DNA from: Companilactobacillus zhachilii
GTDB lineage: Bacteria > Bacillota > Bacilli > Lactobacillales > Lactobacillaceae
Direction of reading: 5' to 3'
Assembly (NCBI RefSeq): GCF_003606365.2
Contig: NZ_CP031933.2
Span: 2,418,001 to 2,482,000, forward strand
Length of the DNA stretch: 64,000 nucleotides
The notes below the pieces were generated by a model that saw only the letters and a program-made list of their open reading frames with translations, was not told where the DNA came from and ran no database searches. This document shows, one piece after another, positions 16,944 to 25,286 of the stretch. Every line of letters begins with the position of its first letter. Positions within the stretch are counted from its first letter, which is position 1. The position numbers and the translations under genes were made by a program.

Positions 16944-18410
16944 ATGATTGATATTTGGATCATCTGGCTAATTCTCATTATCTTAGTAGTCAATACGGTT
17001 TCAGCACTGATCACTGTTTTCCATAGACCACGTAATATCGTTACTACTTGGGCGTGGATCTTAGTCCTTGTCTTATTGCCAATTGTAGGATTCCTTATTT
17101 ATGCGTTCCTCGGTCGTGGAATTGCGCAGGAAAAAATCTTCAATATCAGTAAGCAAGAGCATTACAGTTTAAGTCAGTTGAAACGAATGGCGATTGCTGC
17201 CCAGAAACGTCCTCAAAACGCTTCTAGATACGACGAAACACGTTATGCTGATCACATCATTCGTTTTTTCAACGAAACCGAAGAGGCTCCCTTAACACGC
17301 CATAATGAGATTGAACTTTATTTCGATGGTAAAGAAAAATTCAGAGATATGTTTGAAGATATCCGCAACGCCAAAGAAACAGTTCACGTTGAATATTATG
17401 CTTTCATCAAAAGTCATATTGGGGACGAGTTTTTAAAACTCTTAACGCAAAAAGCTAAAGAAGGTTTGGAAGTCCGTTTACTCTATGACCCATGGGGTTC
17501 TGGTGGTACTAAGCCACGTTATTTCAAAGAATTTCAAGCTGCCGGTGGCGAAGTCTTGCCATTTATCACGTCCAAAAACGTTATCGCCAAAACACGTTTA
17601 AACTATCACTTGCACCGAAAAAATGTTGTTATTGACGGTCAAATTGGTTGGATCGGTGGTTTTAACGTTGGCGACCAATATGTCAATACAACTGAAAAAT
17701 TTGGTTATTGGCGTGATACACACTCACGAATCTTTGGTGCAGCTACATTGTTGTTGCAGGAGCGCTTCTTTAGAGATTGGAATGCTTCACTTGATCGTAA
17801 TGCCAAACCTTTGGCTTTCTTAGAAAAATATTTTCCATCCGATAAGTTCAATATAGAAGCTAACCTACCTATTCAAATTATTTCTGACGGACCGGATAGC
17901 CGTGAGGAAATTTTGAAAGATGGATTCATTGATATGATAGTTAGTGCTAAAAAGAGTGTTTGGATTCAATCGCCTTATTTGGTTCCAGATGATGCGATGT
18001 TTACTGCCCTAACAATTGCCGCCCGTTCTGGTGTCGATGTCAGAATCATGATTCCTTGTATGCCTGATCATCCCTTCATTTATCGGGCCACCCAATACTA
18101 TGCCAATTTATTAACAACTTATGGCATCAAAATTTATAGTTATCAAAAGGGCTTCTTGCACTCAAAAACTTCCGTTTTCGATGGTAAAATTTGTTCAGTT
18201 GGTTCTATGAATCATGACTTTAGAAGTTATTCATTAAACTTCGAGGCAAATGCCTTTATCTATGATGCGAAAGTTTCTCATAAATTGGTACGAGCTTTTG
18301 AAAAAGATATGGAAGATTCAATCTTCTTAACACCAGAAATTATTAAAGAACAAGGTGCTTGGTTACACTTCAAACAACGATTCTCCAGATTGTTGTCACC
18401 TATTCTTTAA
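16944..18410 (+). CDS. cls: Cardiolipin synthase
   Basis: Membrane enzyme making cardiolipin from two phosphatidylglycerols. 488 aa, normal size: two N-terminal membrane helices (about 1-60, with PLD-nuclease N-terminal features LVLLPIVGFLIYAFLGRG), then two phospholipase D active sites, HLHRKNVVIDGQ (residues about 222-233) and FLHSKTSVFDGK (about 402-413). GAGGGG is upstream of the ATG. Monocistronic; repeat B precedes and repeat A follows it. Confidence 0.95.
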   Translation: MIDIWIIWLILIILVVNTVSALITVFHRPRNIVTTWAWILVLVLLPIVGFLIYAFLGRGIAQEKIFNISKQEHYSLSQLKRMAIAAQKRPQNASRYDETRYADHIIRFFNETEEAPLTRHNEIELYFDGKEKFRDMFEDIRNAKETVHVEYYAFIKSHIGDEFLKLLTQKAKEGLEVRLLYDPWGSGGTKPRYFKEFQAAGGEVLPFITSKNVIAKTRLNYHLHRKNVVIDGQIGWIGGFNVGDQYVNTTEKFGYWRDTHSRIFGAATLLLQERFFRDWNASLDRNAKPLAFLEKYFPSDKFNIEANLPIQIISDGPDSREEILKDGFIDMIVSAKKSVWIQSPYLVPDDAMFTALTIAARSGVDVRIMIPCMPDHPFIYRATQYYANLLTTYGIKIYSYQKGFLHSKTSVFDGKICSVGSMNHDFRSYSLNFEANAFIYDAKVSHKLVRAFEKDMEDSIFLTPEIIKEQGAWLHFKQRFSRLLSPIL

Positions 18411-18426
18411 AATCAATATTAAAAGA

Positions 18427-18586
18427 GTTTGGGACAAAACTATTGTCGTCTTTAAACATGCAGCATAAACGTGGAACAAAACATAGCTTTTTCCGCTTAA
18501 AACAAATGTCCCCAGCAATCCAAAATCGGATTACTGGGGACATTTGCCTTAATGCTCGAAAACTGAACATGTTTTGTCCCACTCTC
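18427..18586 (+). repeat. Repeat family A, copy 4
   Basis: Full copy with left GGGACAAAAC segment, GCAGCATAAACG, and inner stem TGTCCCCAG/CTGGGGACA. Lies between cls and the TauE/SafE gene. Confidence 0.93.
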
Positions 18587-18610
18587 TTATTTTGGAAGGA
18601 ATTACACATA

Positions 18611-19342
18611 ATGACATATTTTTTAGTTGTTTTAATTGCCCTTTTCGGTGCTTTAATGCGAACTGTTTTCGGATTTGGCGAAGCACTAGTCACAATGCCA
18701 CTACTTGCTTTAATCTCCTTTGACCTTCAAACGTCAACTGCCTTAATCGGAGCCTTGGGTTTATTAGTTGCCATCCCCGTCGCAATCAAATATCGGCAAC
18801 ACATAGACCTCGCTACTTTAAAACGATTAGTCTTAGGTTCTATTTTGGGTATTCCTGTCGGTATCTTAATTATCAAATTAGGCTCACCAATCATAATCAT
18901 GCGTGTCTTAGGCATTTTTATCATTGTCTATGGCGTTTATAACTTATATACACTCAGACATCCCAGAACCAGTCAGTTGCATCTCAGCGACCGCTACGAC
19001 TATTTGGCCGGTATCGTGTCTGGAATTCTCGGAGCTTCATTCAATAGTCATGGTGTACCAATCGTAGTTTACGGTACAGCTAAAAAATGGGATGCGGATA
19101 AATTAAAGGGTATCCTGCAAGGACATTTTGTCTGCGTGGGAACTTTGGTTGTTTTGAGCCAAGTGTCTTCAGGAATGTGGAATATCGAAGTTGTTAAATT
19201 ACTGGCAATTATCATCCCATTGCTGTTTATCGTTGTTCCTTTAGGCAATTGGATTGGTTCTAAAATCGATAGCCAACATTTTACCAAGTATGTTTATGCC
19301 ATTTTGATTATCTTTGGTTTGATTTTGCTTATCAAACACTAA
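18611..19342 (+). CDS. TauE/SafE-family membrane exporter
   Basis: Predicted anion/sulfur-compound exporter of the inner membrane (family knowledge), 243 aa with about eight hydrophobic segments. It has the family's paired repeats: FGALMRTVFGFGEALVTMPLL near the N-terminus and LAGIVSGILGASFNSHGVPIVVY in the middle. Start is the ATG after GGAAGGAATT; the longer open frame upstream is read-through of repeat A. Substrate not predictable. Confidence 0.87.
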   Translation: MTYFLVVLIALFGALMRTVFGFGEALVTMPLLALISFDLQTSTALIGALGLLVAIPVAIKYRQHIDLATLKRLVLGSILGIPVGILIIKLGSPIIIMRVLGIFIIVYGVYNLYTLRHPRTSQLHLSDRYDYLAGIVSGILGASFNSHGVPIVVYGTAKKWDADKLKGILQGHFVCVGTLVVLSQVSSGMWNIEVVKLLAIIIPLLFIVVPLGNWIGSKIDSQHFTKYVYAILIIFGLILLIKH

Positions 19343-19366
19343 ATTTTTAAAGGTATGCTGTGGGAT

Positions 19367-19380
19367 TCCGCCTCCAGGAG
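19367..19380 (-). repeat. Repeat family B terminal fragment
   Basis: CCGCCTCCAGGAG matches the inverted right end of family B (GCCGCCTCCAGGAGC in the copy at 53.2 kb). Nothing else of the element remains. Confidence 0.4.
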
Positions 19381-19489
19381 TGATGATTCGTTTTTTTGAA
19401 TATACGTAGTTATTATCTTTAAACTTTGAAAAACTAGAACAACATAACTTAAAGTTTATTTTGGAACTTTCAAATTTAGACAATCCTGT

Positions 19490-19539
19490 AAAAAAGTTCA
19501 GATATATGCCCACTTTGGCATAATATCTGAACTTTTTTT
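19490..19539. terminator. Strong bidirectional terminator-like hairpin
   Basis: AAAAAAGTTCAGATATaTGCC / GGCATAATATCTGAACTTTTTTT, about 20 paired bases. It separates the TauE/SafE gene from the DUF969 operon. Confidence 0.7.
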
Positions 19540-19570
19540 ATCCCCAAATTTACTTTATGTATTAATTTTT

Positions 19571-19621
19571 CTAATATTAAAGGCTCATTTTTAATGAAAA
19601 TTAAATATTTTTTAATATTAG
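19571..19621. promoter_or_regulatory. Inverted repeat in the DUF969-DUF979-pcp promoter region
   Basis: CTAATATTAAA (19571-19581) and TTTAATATTAG (19611-19621) form a perfect 11-bp inverted repeat 29 bp apart, upstream of a TATAAT-type -10 near 19648-19653. Possible operator or looping site; no regulator is linked. Confidence 0.4.
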
Positions 19622-19688
19622 GACAATTATCATTAAAAACGGTGCTATAATTACTCCCATAAATCTAAAAAGATGGGAGTCCTAACTC

Positions 19689-20345
19689 ATGGAATACCTT
19701 AAATTAATCGGAATTATTATAATTATCTTAGGATTTGCCTTTAAGTTGGACACAATTGCCGTGGTTGTTGCCGCTGCTTTAGCAACCGGTCTGGCATCTG
19801 GCATGTCGATCGATCATATTTTGACTATTCTTGGAAAAGGCTTCATGGATAACCGGATGGTTTCGCTATTCTTCCTCACCCTTCCCATGATCGGTGTTGT
19901 TGAAAGTCACGGTATGAAACAAGCGGCTGTCAACGGGATTAGTAAGATTAAGAATCTCTCGGCTGGGAAAATTTTCAATATTTATCTAGCTATTCGTGAA
20001 ATTACTGATGCCTTTGGTATTGCTCTTTCTGGTCAGGTGCAGTTCATCAGACCTTTGATCAATCCTATGGCTCAAGCTGCCGCTAGTGTTAAGCACAATT
20101 TAACCCCTAAGCAAGTTGACTTGATTAAAGCTCGGGCCGCTGCCACTGACAACTTTGGTAATTTCTTTGCTCAAAATCTTTTCATCGCTTCTAGTGGTGT
20201 CTTATTAATGGCAAGTACCATGAAGTCACTCGGACATCCCGTTTCTACAACTAGCATCGTTCTCTACTCTATTCCTGTCGCTATCATTACCTTCATCATC
20301 GTTGGTTATTACAATATGAGATTCGACAAACAATTCAACAAGTAG
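19689..20345 (+). CDS. DUF969 family membrane protein
   Basis: First half of a conserved two-protein putative permease, always next to a DUF979 protein and often to pyroglutamyl peptidase. 218 aa, about five hydrophobic segments; conserved DAFGIALSGQVQFIRPLINPMA and AAATDNFGNFFAQNLF. GGGAG lies upstream of the ATG. It begins the three-gene operon. Its conserved linkage to pcp makes transport of pyroglutamyl peptides or 5-oxoproline plausible (inference). Confidence 0.9.
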   Translation: MEYLKLIGIIIIILGFAFKLDTIAVVVAAALATGLASGMSIDHILTILGKGFMDNRMVSLFFLTLPMIGVVESHGMKQAAVNGISKIKNLSAGKIFNIYLAIREITDAFGIALSGQVQFIRPLINPMAQAAASVKHNLTPKQVDLIKARAAATDNFGNFFAQNLFIASSGVLLMASTMKSLGHPVSTTSIVLYSIPVAIITFIIVGYYNMRFDKQFNK

Positions 20346-20357
20346 GAGGTTAGAAAT

Positions 20358-21275
20358 ATGAGTGTTAACAATATTTTGGAAATTTTTTATATTTTAATGG
20401 GAATCATTATGATTTTTGCCAGTATTGAGTCTTTTCGTGACAAAGAAAATTCTGCACGCATTGGGACTGGACTTTTTTGGTTGATATTGGGACTGATCTT
20501 CTCAATCGGTAAGTATTTACCTAACGTTGTCATTGGTTTATTGATTGTTTTTATCGGTATTTTGTCACTGCTCAAGCAAATTAAAGTTGGTAAAATCAAA
20601 GAAGTTAACAAAGAGATTGCCGAAAAATCAGCTAAAAAGCTCGGTGGCTGGCTGTTCTTCCCCAGTGTCGTTTTAGCCGTTTTATCTATTTTAATTAGTG
20701 AATTCACTAATTTGGGTGGTCAAGTTGGTATCGGGATTGCTTCAGTTGTAGCCTTAATTATAGCGATGATTATTTCAAAAACTGATGCCAAAACAACTTA
20801 CCATGATAGTGAAAGAATGGTTCGTTCTGTTGGTACCGCTGGTATTTTGCCCCAGTTGTTGGCTACTTTAGGCGTTATTTTTACCGCATCAGGTGTTGGT
20901 GAAGTTACATCTAAAACTATTTCCGGCATATTCCCTGTCGGCAATCATCTTTTAGGCGTTGTCCTTTACTGTGTCGCCATGGTTATTTTCACAATGATTA
21001 TGGGAAATGCTTTCGCTGCTTTTGCCGTTATAACGGCTGGTATCGGCGTTCCATTTATCGTTGCCCAAGGTGGAAATCCAGCAGTGGTCGCTGCCTTAGG
21101 TATGACAACCGGTTATTGTGGAACCTTAATGACTCCAATGGCCGCCAACTTTAATTCACTACCAGTGGCCCTGATGGAGATGAAAGATAACCTTGGGGTT
21201 ATAAAGCAACAAGTCCCAATCGCATTGAGCATGTTAGTGATTCAAATTATTTTGATGTATTTCTTAGCATTTTAA
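20358..21275 (+). CDS. DUF979 family membrane protein
   Basis: Second half of the DUF969/DUF979 putative permease. 305 aa, about nine hydrophobic segments, with the signature [18 protein letters not shown] and [19 protein letters not shown] near the C-terminus, similar to parts of ion/dicarboxylate transporters. GGAGG precedes the ATG, 12 bp after the DUF969 stop; pcp starts 11 bp after its stop, so the three proteins are probably made together. Confidence 0.9.
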   Translation: MSVNNILEIFYILMGIIMIFASIESFRDKENSARIGTGLFWLILGLIFSIGKYLPNVVIGLLIVFIGILSLLKQIKVGKIKEVNKEIAEKSAKKLGGWLFFPSVVLAVLSILISEFTNLGGQVGIGIASVVALIIAMIISKTDAKTTYHDSERMVRSVGTAGILPQLLATLGVIFTASGVGEVTSKTISGIFPVGNHLLGVVLYCVAMVIFTMIMGNAFAAFAVITAGIGVPFIVAQGGNPAVVAALGMTTGYCGTLMTPMAANFNSLPVALMEMKDNLGVIKQQVPIALSMLVIQIILMYFLAF

Positions 21276-21286
21276 GGAGGAAAATT

Positions 21287-21934
21287 ATGAAAATTTTAGT
21301 TACAGGTTTTGACCCATTCGGAACAGATAAAATTAATCCGGCAATTGAGGCAGTCAAAAAATTGCCCGATGAAATTGAAGGTGCGGAAATTGTTAAGCTT
21401 GAAATTCCTACCATTTTTAACAAATGTGCCGAAGTCGTCCACCAAGCAATCCTAGATAATAAACCAGATTACGTTTTAGATATTGGTCAAGCTGGCGGAC
21501 GCTATGCCTTAACACCAGAACGAGTTGCAATTAATTTTGACGACGGAAGAATTGCTGATAACGCCGGTTTCCAACCACGAAATCAACCAATCCATGAAGA
21601 CGGTCAAAACGCCTACTTCACCCAGTTACCAGTCAAAGCCATGGCTCAAGCTGTTTTAGATGCCGGATTGCCAAGCTACGTTTCAACAACCGCCGGAACC
21701 TACGTCTGCAACCACATCATGTACCAAGTTCAATACATGATCGACAAAGAATTCCCCGAACTAAAAGCCGGTTTCATGCACATCCCATTCTTACCAAACC
21801 AAGTCGTAAGTCGACCTGATACACCTTGTTTATCACTCGCAGATGATGTAACAGGAATCACCGCCGCTATTGGAGCAATTGTTAAACAAGATGGCAAAGG
21901 TGATATCGAAGCAATTGGTGGTTCATTAAATTAA
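21287..21934 (+). CDS. pcp: Pyrrolidone-carboxylate peptidase (pyroglutamyl peptidase I)
   Basis: Cytosolic cysteine peptidase (C15) removing N-terminal pyroglutamate from peptides. 215 aa, family length. N-terminus [15 protein letters not shown], catalytic Glu in [11 protein letters not shown], nucleophile Cys in [14 protein letters not shown] (about residue 143) and His in [18 protein letters not shown] precedes the ATG. Third gene of the DUF969-DUF979-pcp operon. Confidence 0.96.
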   Translation: MKILVTGFDPFGTDKINPAIEAVKKLPDEIEGAEIVKLEIPTIFNKCAEVVHQAILDNKPDYVLDIGQAGGRYALTPERVAINFDDGRIADNAGFQPRNQPIHEDGQNAYFTQLPVKAMAQAVLDAGLPSYVSTTAGTYVCNHIMYQVQYMIDKEFPELKAGFMHIPFLPNQVVSRPDTPCLSLADDVTGITAAIGAIVKQDGKGDIEAIGGSLN

Positions 21935-21949
21935 AATCATGTTCAACTC

Positions 21950-21987
21950 GCAAAAAAGACTCTTATACTTGAAAGAGTCTTTTTTGC
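21950..21987 (+). terminator. Rho-independent terminator of the pcp operon
   Basis: GCAAAAAAGACTCTT ... AAGAGTCTTTTTTGC, 15 paired bases. Confidence 0.85.
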
Positions 21988-22054
21988 TATGATTAAAAAC
22001 AATATTTATAAATAACTAATTTATTAATAATCAATAACTGAAGTTTTAGATAAC

Positions 22055-22236
22055 CTAGCAGGTAGGCGAGCATGAGGATATCAGCCGTGAAAGTGGCGTT
22101 AGAACGGTGATTTTCCGTTCTTACACCACGGACGTATTTTGAGATTCGCGTACTTTGCGAAGCTCAAAATAGAGCCTAGAGACCTTGGCTCTAGGCGGTC
22201 CCACAGCAGACATCCTCATGCTCGCCTACCTGCGGC
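22055..22236 (+). repeat. Repeat family B, copy 4 (divergent closing stem)
   Basis: CTAGCAGGTAGG ... CCTGCGGC. Closing stem GGTAGGCGAGCATGAGGAT / ATCCTCATGCTCGCCTACC, unlike any other copy but perfectly complementary. Hairpins AGAACGG/CCGTTCT, TTTTGAGATTCGC/GCGAAGCTCAAAA, GCCTAGAG/CTCTAGGC. Confidence 0.93.
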
Positions 22237-22239
22237 AAC

Positions 22240-22267
22240 AAAAAAAGAGCACCGAAGCTTAACGCTC
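22240..22267 (-). terminator. Terminator of the 90-aa membrane protein gene
   Basis: Minus strand GAGCGTT-aagcttc-GGTGCTC followed by TTTTTTT; it overlaps the stop codon. Confidence 0.6.
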
Positions 22268-22531
22268 CAATACTCTCTTAGTTACAACCTTTTGATGATA
22301 AAGGTCACTTCCCTGTCCCCAGAAAATAAAGCTTAGTGATACATAGACAATGGCCAATATTATATTGAAAACATCGAATTTCATTTGGTCAGTGAACATC
22401 ATCCAACCGATAAAAATAATCGATGAAACAGGAATGATAGCACCTAACCAAATATGTGAGTTATTCCCTAGCACATATTTCTCAAGGATTAAGGAGGCTA
22501 TTGAACCTATAACAAAAATAATACCTAACAT
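22259..22531 (-). CDS. Small membrane protein of unknown function
   Basis: 90 aa with three hydrophobic segments (about 2-17, 27-45, 56-72) and a basic C-terminus HQKVVTKRVLER. GGGGGTG lies 7 nt before the ATG, and a terminator overlaps the stop, so it is a genuine single gene. No family recognised. It is flanked on both sides by repeat B elements. Confidence 0.75.
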   Translation of the reverse strand: MLGIIFVIGSIASLILEKYVLGNNSHIWLGAIIPVSSIIFIGWMMFTDQMKFDVFNIILAIVYVSLSFIFWGQGSDLYHQKVVTKRVLER

Positions 22532-22697
22532 AATTACACCCCCATAATTAATTCAGCGTATATTATGGTAACACTAATAATTTTCTGAAATAAAGGGAAA
22601 AGTGTTTGAAAACGTCTCCAAAGGATAATTTGGTCCTCAATTACGCTTATACCACAATTCTCAAGACATCCAACTGCTATCTGAAACAGAGAATAGA

Positions 22698-22879
22698 CTA
22701 GCCAGAAGGAACAAAAACCTTAAGTCGCTATGAAGGTGGTGTAATGGCTTTAGCCATTACACCACGGGACGAGTTTTGAAATTCGCGTCCTTTGCGAAGT
22801 TCAAAATCGAGACTTGAGACCGCTCTTCGGCTCAAGTCGGTCCCCATAACGACCTAAAGTTTTTGCTCCTGGAGGCGGC
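22698..22879 (+). repeat. Repeat family B, copy 5
   Basis: CTAGCCAGAAGG ... GGAGGCGGC. Closing stem GGAACAAAAACCTTAAGTCG / CGACCTAAAGTTTTTGCTCC; hairpins AATGGC/GCCATT, TTTTGAAATTCGC/GCGAAGTTCAAAA, ACTTGAG/CTCAAGT. The stretch between here and the small membrane gene (22532-22697) shows nothing else. Confidence 0.92.
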
Positions 22880-22947
22880 ATCGGAGACGACTTATTTTAC
22901 TAAACTCAGTATCTTATTGGATAATAACCTTCAGGGGGATTTTTATT

Positions 22948-23598
22948 TTGTACAAACAAATTACTATTTACGACCTATTAGAAATTTTATCAAACAAGCT
23001 CGGACCCCAAAATTGGTGGCCGGCTGAAAATAACGAAGCCATGCTTTCGGGCATGATCTTAATTCAAAATACCAATTGGAAAAATGTCGACCGGTCATTA
23101 GCTAATCTAAAACAGGCGACCAATTTTGAGACAGATAAAATGTTAGCTTTATCAACAGAAGAAATGGAACAGTTAATTCAACCTAGTGGTTTCTTTCACA
23201 ACAAGGCTATTTATTTACGCTCAATCTTGACCGCCTACCGCGATAATTTTGACGAATGGTCTAAATTGCCAACACCAATGCTACGTAAAAGACTCATTGC
23301 AATGAAAGGTATTGGTAATGAAACGGCTGATGTTTTATTACTCTACTACTTCCACCGTCCAACCTTTGTTGCTGATAATTATTCGATGAAATTATTCACT
23401 AAATTACATACCTTTACGGAGAAACCAACTTACATTCAATTAAAAAATGCCGTTCAACACGATTTCAAATTCAATTCTAAGCAAGCTGAAGAATTACACG
23501 CCTTAATTGATGAATTCGGTAAATTAAAGAGCGATTATTTCGACGATTACCAGCTACGTTTGCCTTACTTAACGGCCCATAACACCGTAAAAGAATAA
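22948..23598 (+). CDS. HhH-GPD DNA glycosylase, MagIII/endonuclease III-like
   Basis: Base-excision repair glycosylase. 216 aa; helix-hairpin-helix MKGIGNETADVLLLYY followed by the catalytic Asp in FVADNYSMKLF. The position that is the catalytic Lys in endonuclease III is Glu (GNETA), and the C-terminal Cys4 iron-sulfur loop is missing, as in 3-methyladenine glycosylase MagIII. ENNEAMLSGMILIQNTNW and QPSGFFHNKA also match MagIII. It starts at TTG, 8 nt after AGGGGGA. The 3' end overlaps the convergent tetR gene by 30 bp. Confidence 0.85.
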   Translation: MYKQITIYDLLEILSNKLGPQNWWPAENNEAMLSGMILIQNTNWKNVDRSLANLKQATNFETDKMLALSTEEMEQLIQPSGFFHNKAIYLRSILTAYRDNFDEWSKLPTPMLRKRLIAMKGIGNETADVLLLYYFHRPTFVADNYSMKLFTKLHTFTEKPTYIQLKNAVQHDFKFNSKQAEELHALIDEFGKLKSDYFDDYQLRLPYLTAHNTVKE

Positions 23599-24171
23599 AT
23601 GCATTAAATCCTTTTCATGATTCTTAATTTCAATTGCGCTATGAGCATTAACTGGATTAGGATTCATCGCATAATTAACAAACATATCTAAATAAATTAT
23701 GGCACTCTCATCTGATATATCTGGATTAACCGCGCCTTCTTCACGTCCTTGATCCAACAACCTTTTCCAAAAGCCATGTTTGTATTCGTTATAAGTTTTC
23801 ATAACGCTGTCGTCACCATTTTTACCACTGAATTCGTTATACATGAAGACGACAAAATCATCATGTATAGCATCAGCAACGTTCACCCCATACGACATCA
23901 TCATTTCCATTTTTTCCGCAAAAGTCCCATTGGAACTATCCAGAGTATCTTCGCACGCTTTGTATCCATCAATAATTTGTTTAATGATAACTGCACGTGC
24001 CAAAGCAACCTTGCTTGGAAAATATTTATATAATGTCACTTGTGATGAGTGAGCCTCTTTCGCAACTTGCGCGATTGAGGTTTTTTTGTAGCCTTGTTTA
24101 GTAAAAGTCTGAAGTGCCGTCTCCAAAATTAACTGTTTCTTTTCTTTTTTACGCTGTAAATTATTAGTCAT
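23569..24171 (-). CDS. TetR-family repressor
   Basis: One-component repressor of the divergent ABC exporter (inferred from position and operators). 200 aa: N-terminal helix-turn-helix FTKQGYKKTSIAQVAKEAHSSQVTLYKYF (about 20-50), C-terminal ligand domain unassigned. Three AATAGTTCA sites lie in the shared promoter region. Convergent 30-bp overlap with the glycosylase gene. Confidence 0.92.
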   Translation of the reverse strand: MTNNLQRKKEKKQLILETALQTFTKQGYKKTSIAQVAKEAHSSQVTLYKYFPSKVALARAVIIKQIIDGYKACEDTLDSSNGTFAEKMEMMMSYGVNVADAIHDDFVVFMYNEFSGKNGDDSVMKTYNEYKHGFWKRLLDQGREEGAVNPDISDESAIIYLDMFVNYAMNPNPVNAHSAIEIKNHEKDLMHLFFYGVMGR

Positions 24172-24198
24172 TATAATTACCTCAAATTTTTTTATAAC

Positions 24199-24329
24199 AA
24201 TAGTTCAGTTTTTTGATTGGTCTAATAAGACTTTCTAAAAAAGCCCTCTAAATAGTTCAATATCAACGTTTTTCTCAGTTGACTTTGACATTTCCCAGAC
24301 CTAATATACTCGGTAAATAGTGAACTATT
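24199..24329 (+). promoter_or_regulatory. TetR-controlled divergent promoter
   Basis: AATAGTTCA occurs at 24199-24207, 24251-24259 and as the dyad AATAGTGAACTATT at 24316-24329. The exporter promoter is TTGACT (24279-24284), 17-nt spacer, TAATAT (24302-24307), and the dyad covers the start site, as expected for repression. Confidence 0.75.
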
Positions 24330-24362
24330 CAAGAAAAATATTTCATTTTAGAGGTAATTATT

Positions 24363-25286
24363 ATGTTGAACGAAAATGTACCAACCTTACATATCGATCA
24401 TTTACAAAAGAAGTTTGGTAAATTTCAAGCTCTAAAAAATATCACTTTTGATATTTATCCCGGGGAAGTTTTTGGTTTCATCGGACCTAACGGCGCTGGT
24501 AAATCGACAACTATAAGAACTATTTTAGGAATTTTGCGAGCTTCAGGTGGTAAAGCCACTATCTTCGGCAAAGATGTCTTCAAAAGCTCCGTTGAAATTC
24601 ACAAACGTATTGCTTATGTACCAGGTGACGTTTATCTTTGGCCTAATTTGACTGGTGGTGAAATCATTGACCTCTTCTTAAAACTAGGTCACAGTCACCA
24701 TTCCCGTAAAACTGATCAACTGATTAAACTATTTCAACTCGACCCCACGAAAAAAGCTCGAACTTACTCCAAAGGTAATCGACAAAAAGTGGCTTTGATT
24801 GCAGCTTTTTCGACTGATGCTGACTTTTATATTTTTGACGAACCAACTTCAGGACTAGATCCACTTAATGAAGAAGTTTTTCAAAATGAGGTTCTTAAAT
24901 TGAAAGTAGCCGGTAAATCCGTACTTTTATCTAGTCACATTCTTTCAGAAGTTGAAAAAATGTGTGATCGTATCGGAATCATTCGTAATGGTGTAGTCGT
25001 TGAAACAGGTACCCTTGATGAGATGCGTCATTTGACTAGAACCGTTGTTAAAGTCAAAACGGTTCAACCTACACCTGAACTTGAGACTTTACCTGGTGTT
25101 CATAACGTCGTTATGGAAAATAATCAGTCTCTTACACTTTCAGTCGATTCCGAATATCTTGAAAATACAATGAGCTACTTGTCTCAAAAGCAAATCATCT
25201 CTCTTCAAGCAACCCCACCAACACTAGAAGACTTGTTCATGCGTTACTACGATTCTACAAACGGGGGCACTCGTCATGAAAAGTGA
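24363..25286 (+). CDS. ABC transporter ATP-binding protein
   Basis: ATPase subunit of a drug-type exporter. 307 aa: Walker A GPNGAGKST (about 39-47), a signature-region variant TYSKGNRQKVALI in place of LSGGQ, Walker B FYIFDEPTSGLDP, switch His in LLSSHILSE, then a C-terminal accessory domain. The gene overlaps its permease by 11 bp and is controlled from the TetR-operator promoter. Confidence 0.93.
   Translation: MLNENVPTLHIDHLQKKFGKFQALKNITFDIYPGEVFGFIGPNGAGKSTTIRTILGILRASGGKATIFGKDVFKSSVEIHKRIAYVPGDVYLWPNLTGGEIIDLFLKLGHSHHSRKTDQLIKLFQLDPTKKARTYSKGNRQKVALIAAFSTDADFYIFDEPTSGLDPLNEEVFQNEVLKLKVAGKSVLLSSHILSEVEKMCDRIGIIRNGVVVETGTLDEMRHLTRTVVKVKTVQPTPELETLPGVHNVVMENNQSLTLSVDSEYLENTMSYLSQKQIISLQATPPTLEDLFMRYYDSTNGGTRHEK

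Noticed and set aside
18359..18610. N-terminal extension of the TauE/SafE ORF (about 84 extra codons)
   Set aside because: It is read-through of repeat A; the ATG at 18611 has a proper GGAAGGA and matches the family start.
22139..22336. Short plus-strand ORF covering repeat B and the 90-aa gene
   Set aside because: Antisense to a gene that has its own ribosome site and terminator, and begins inside the repeat.
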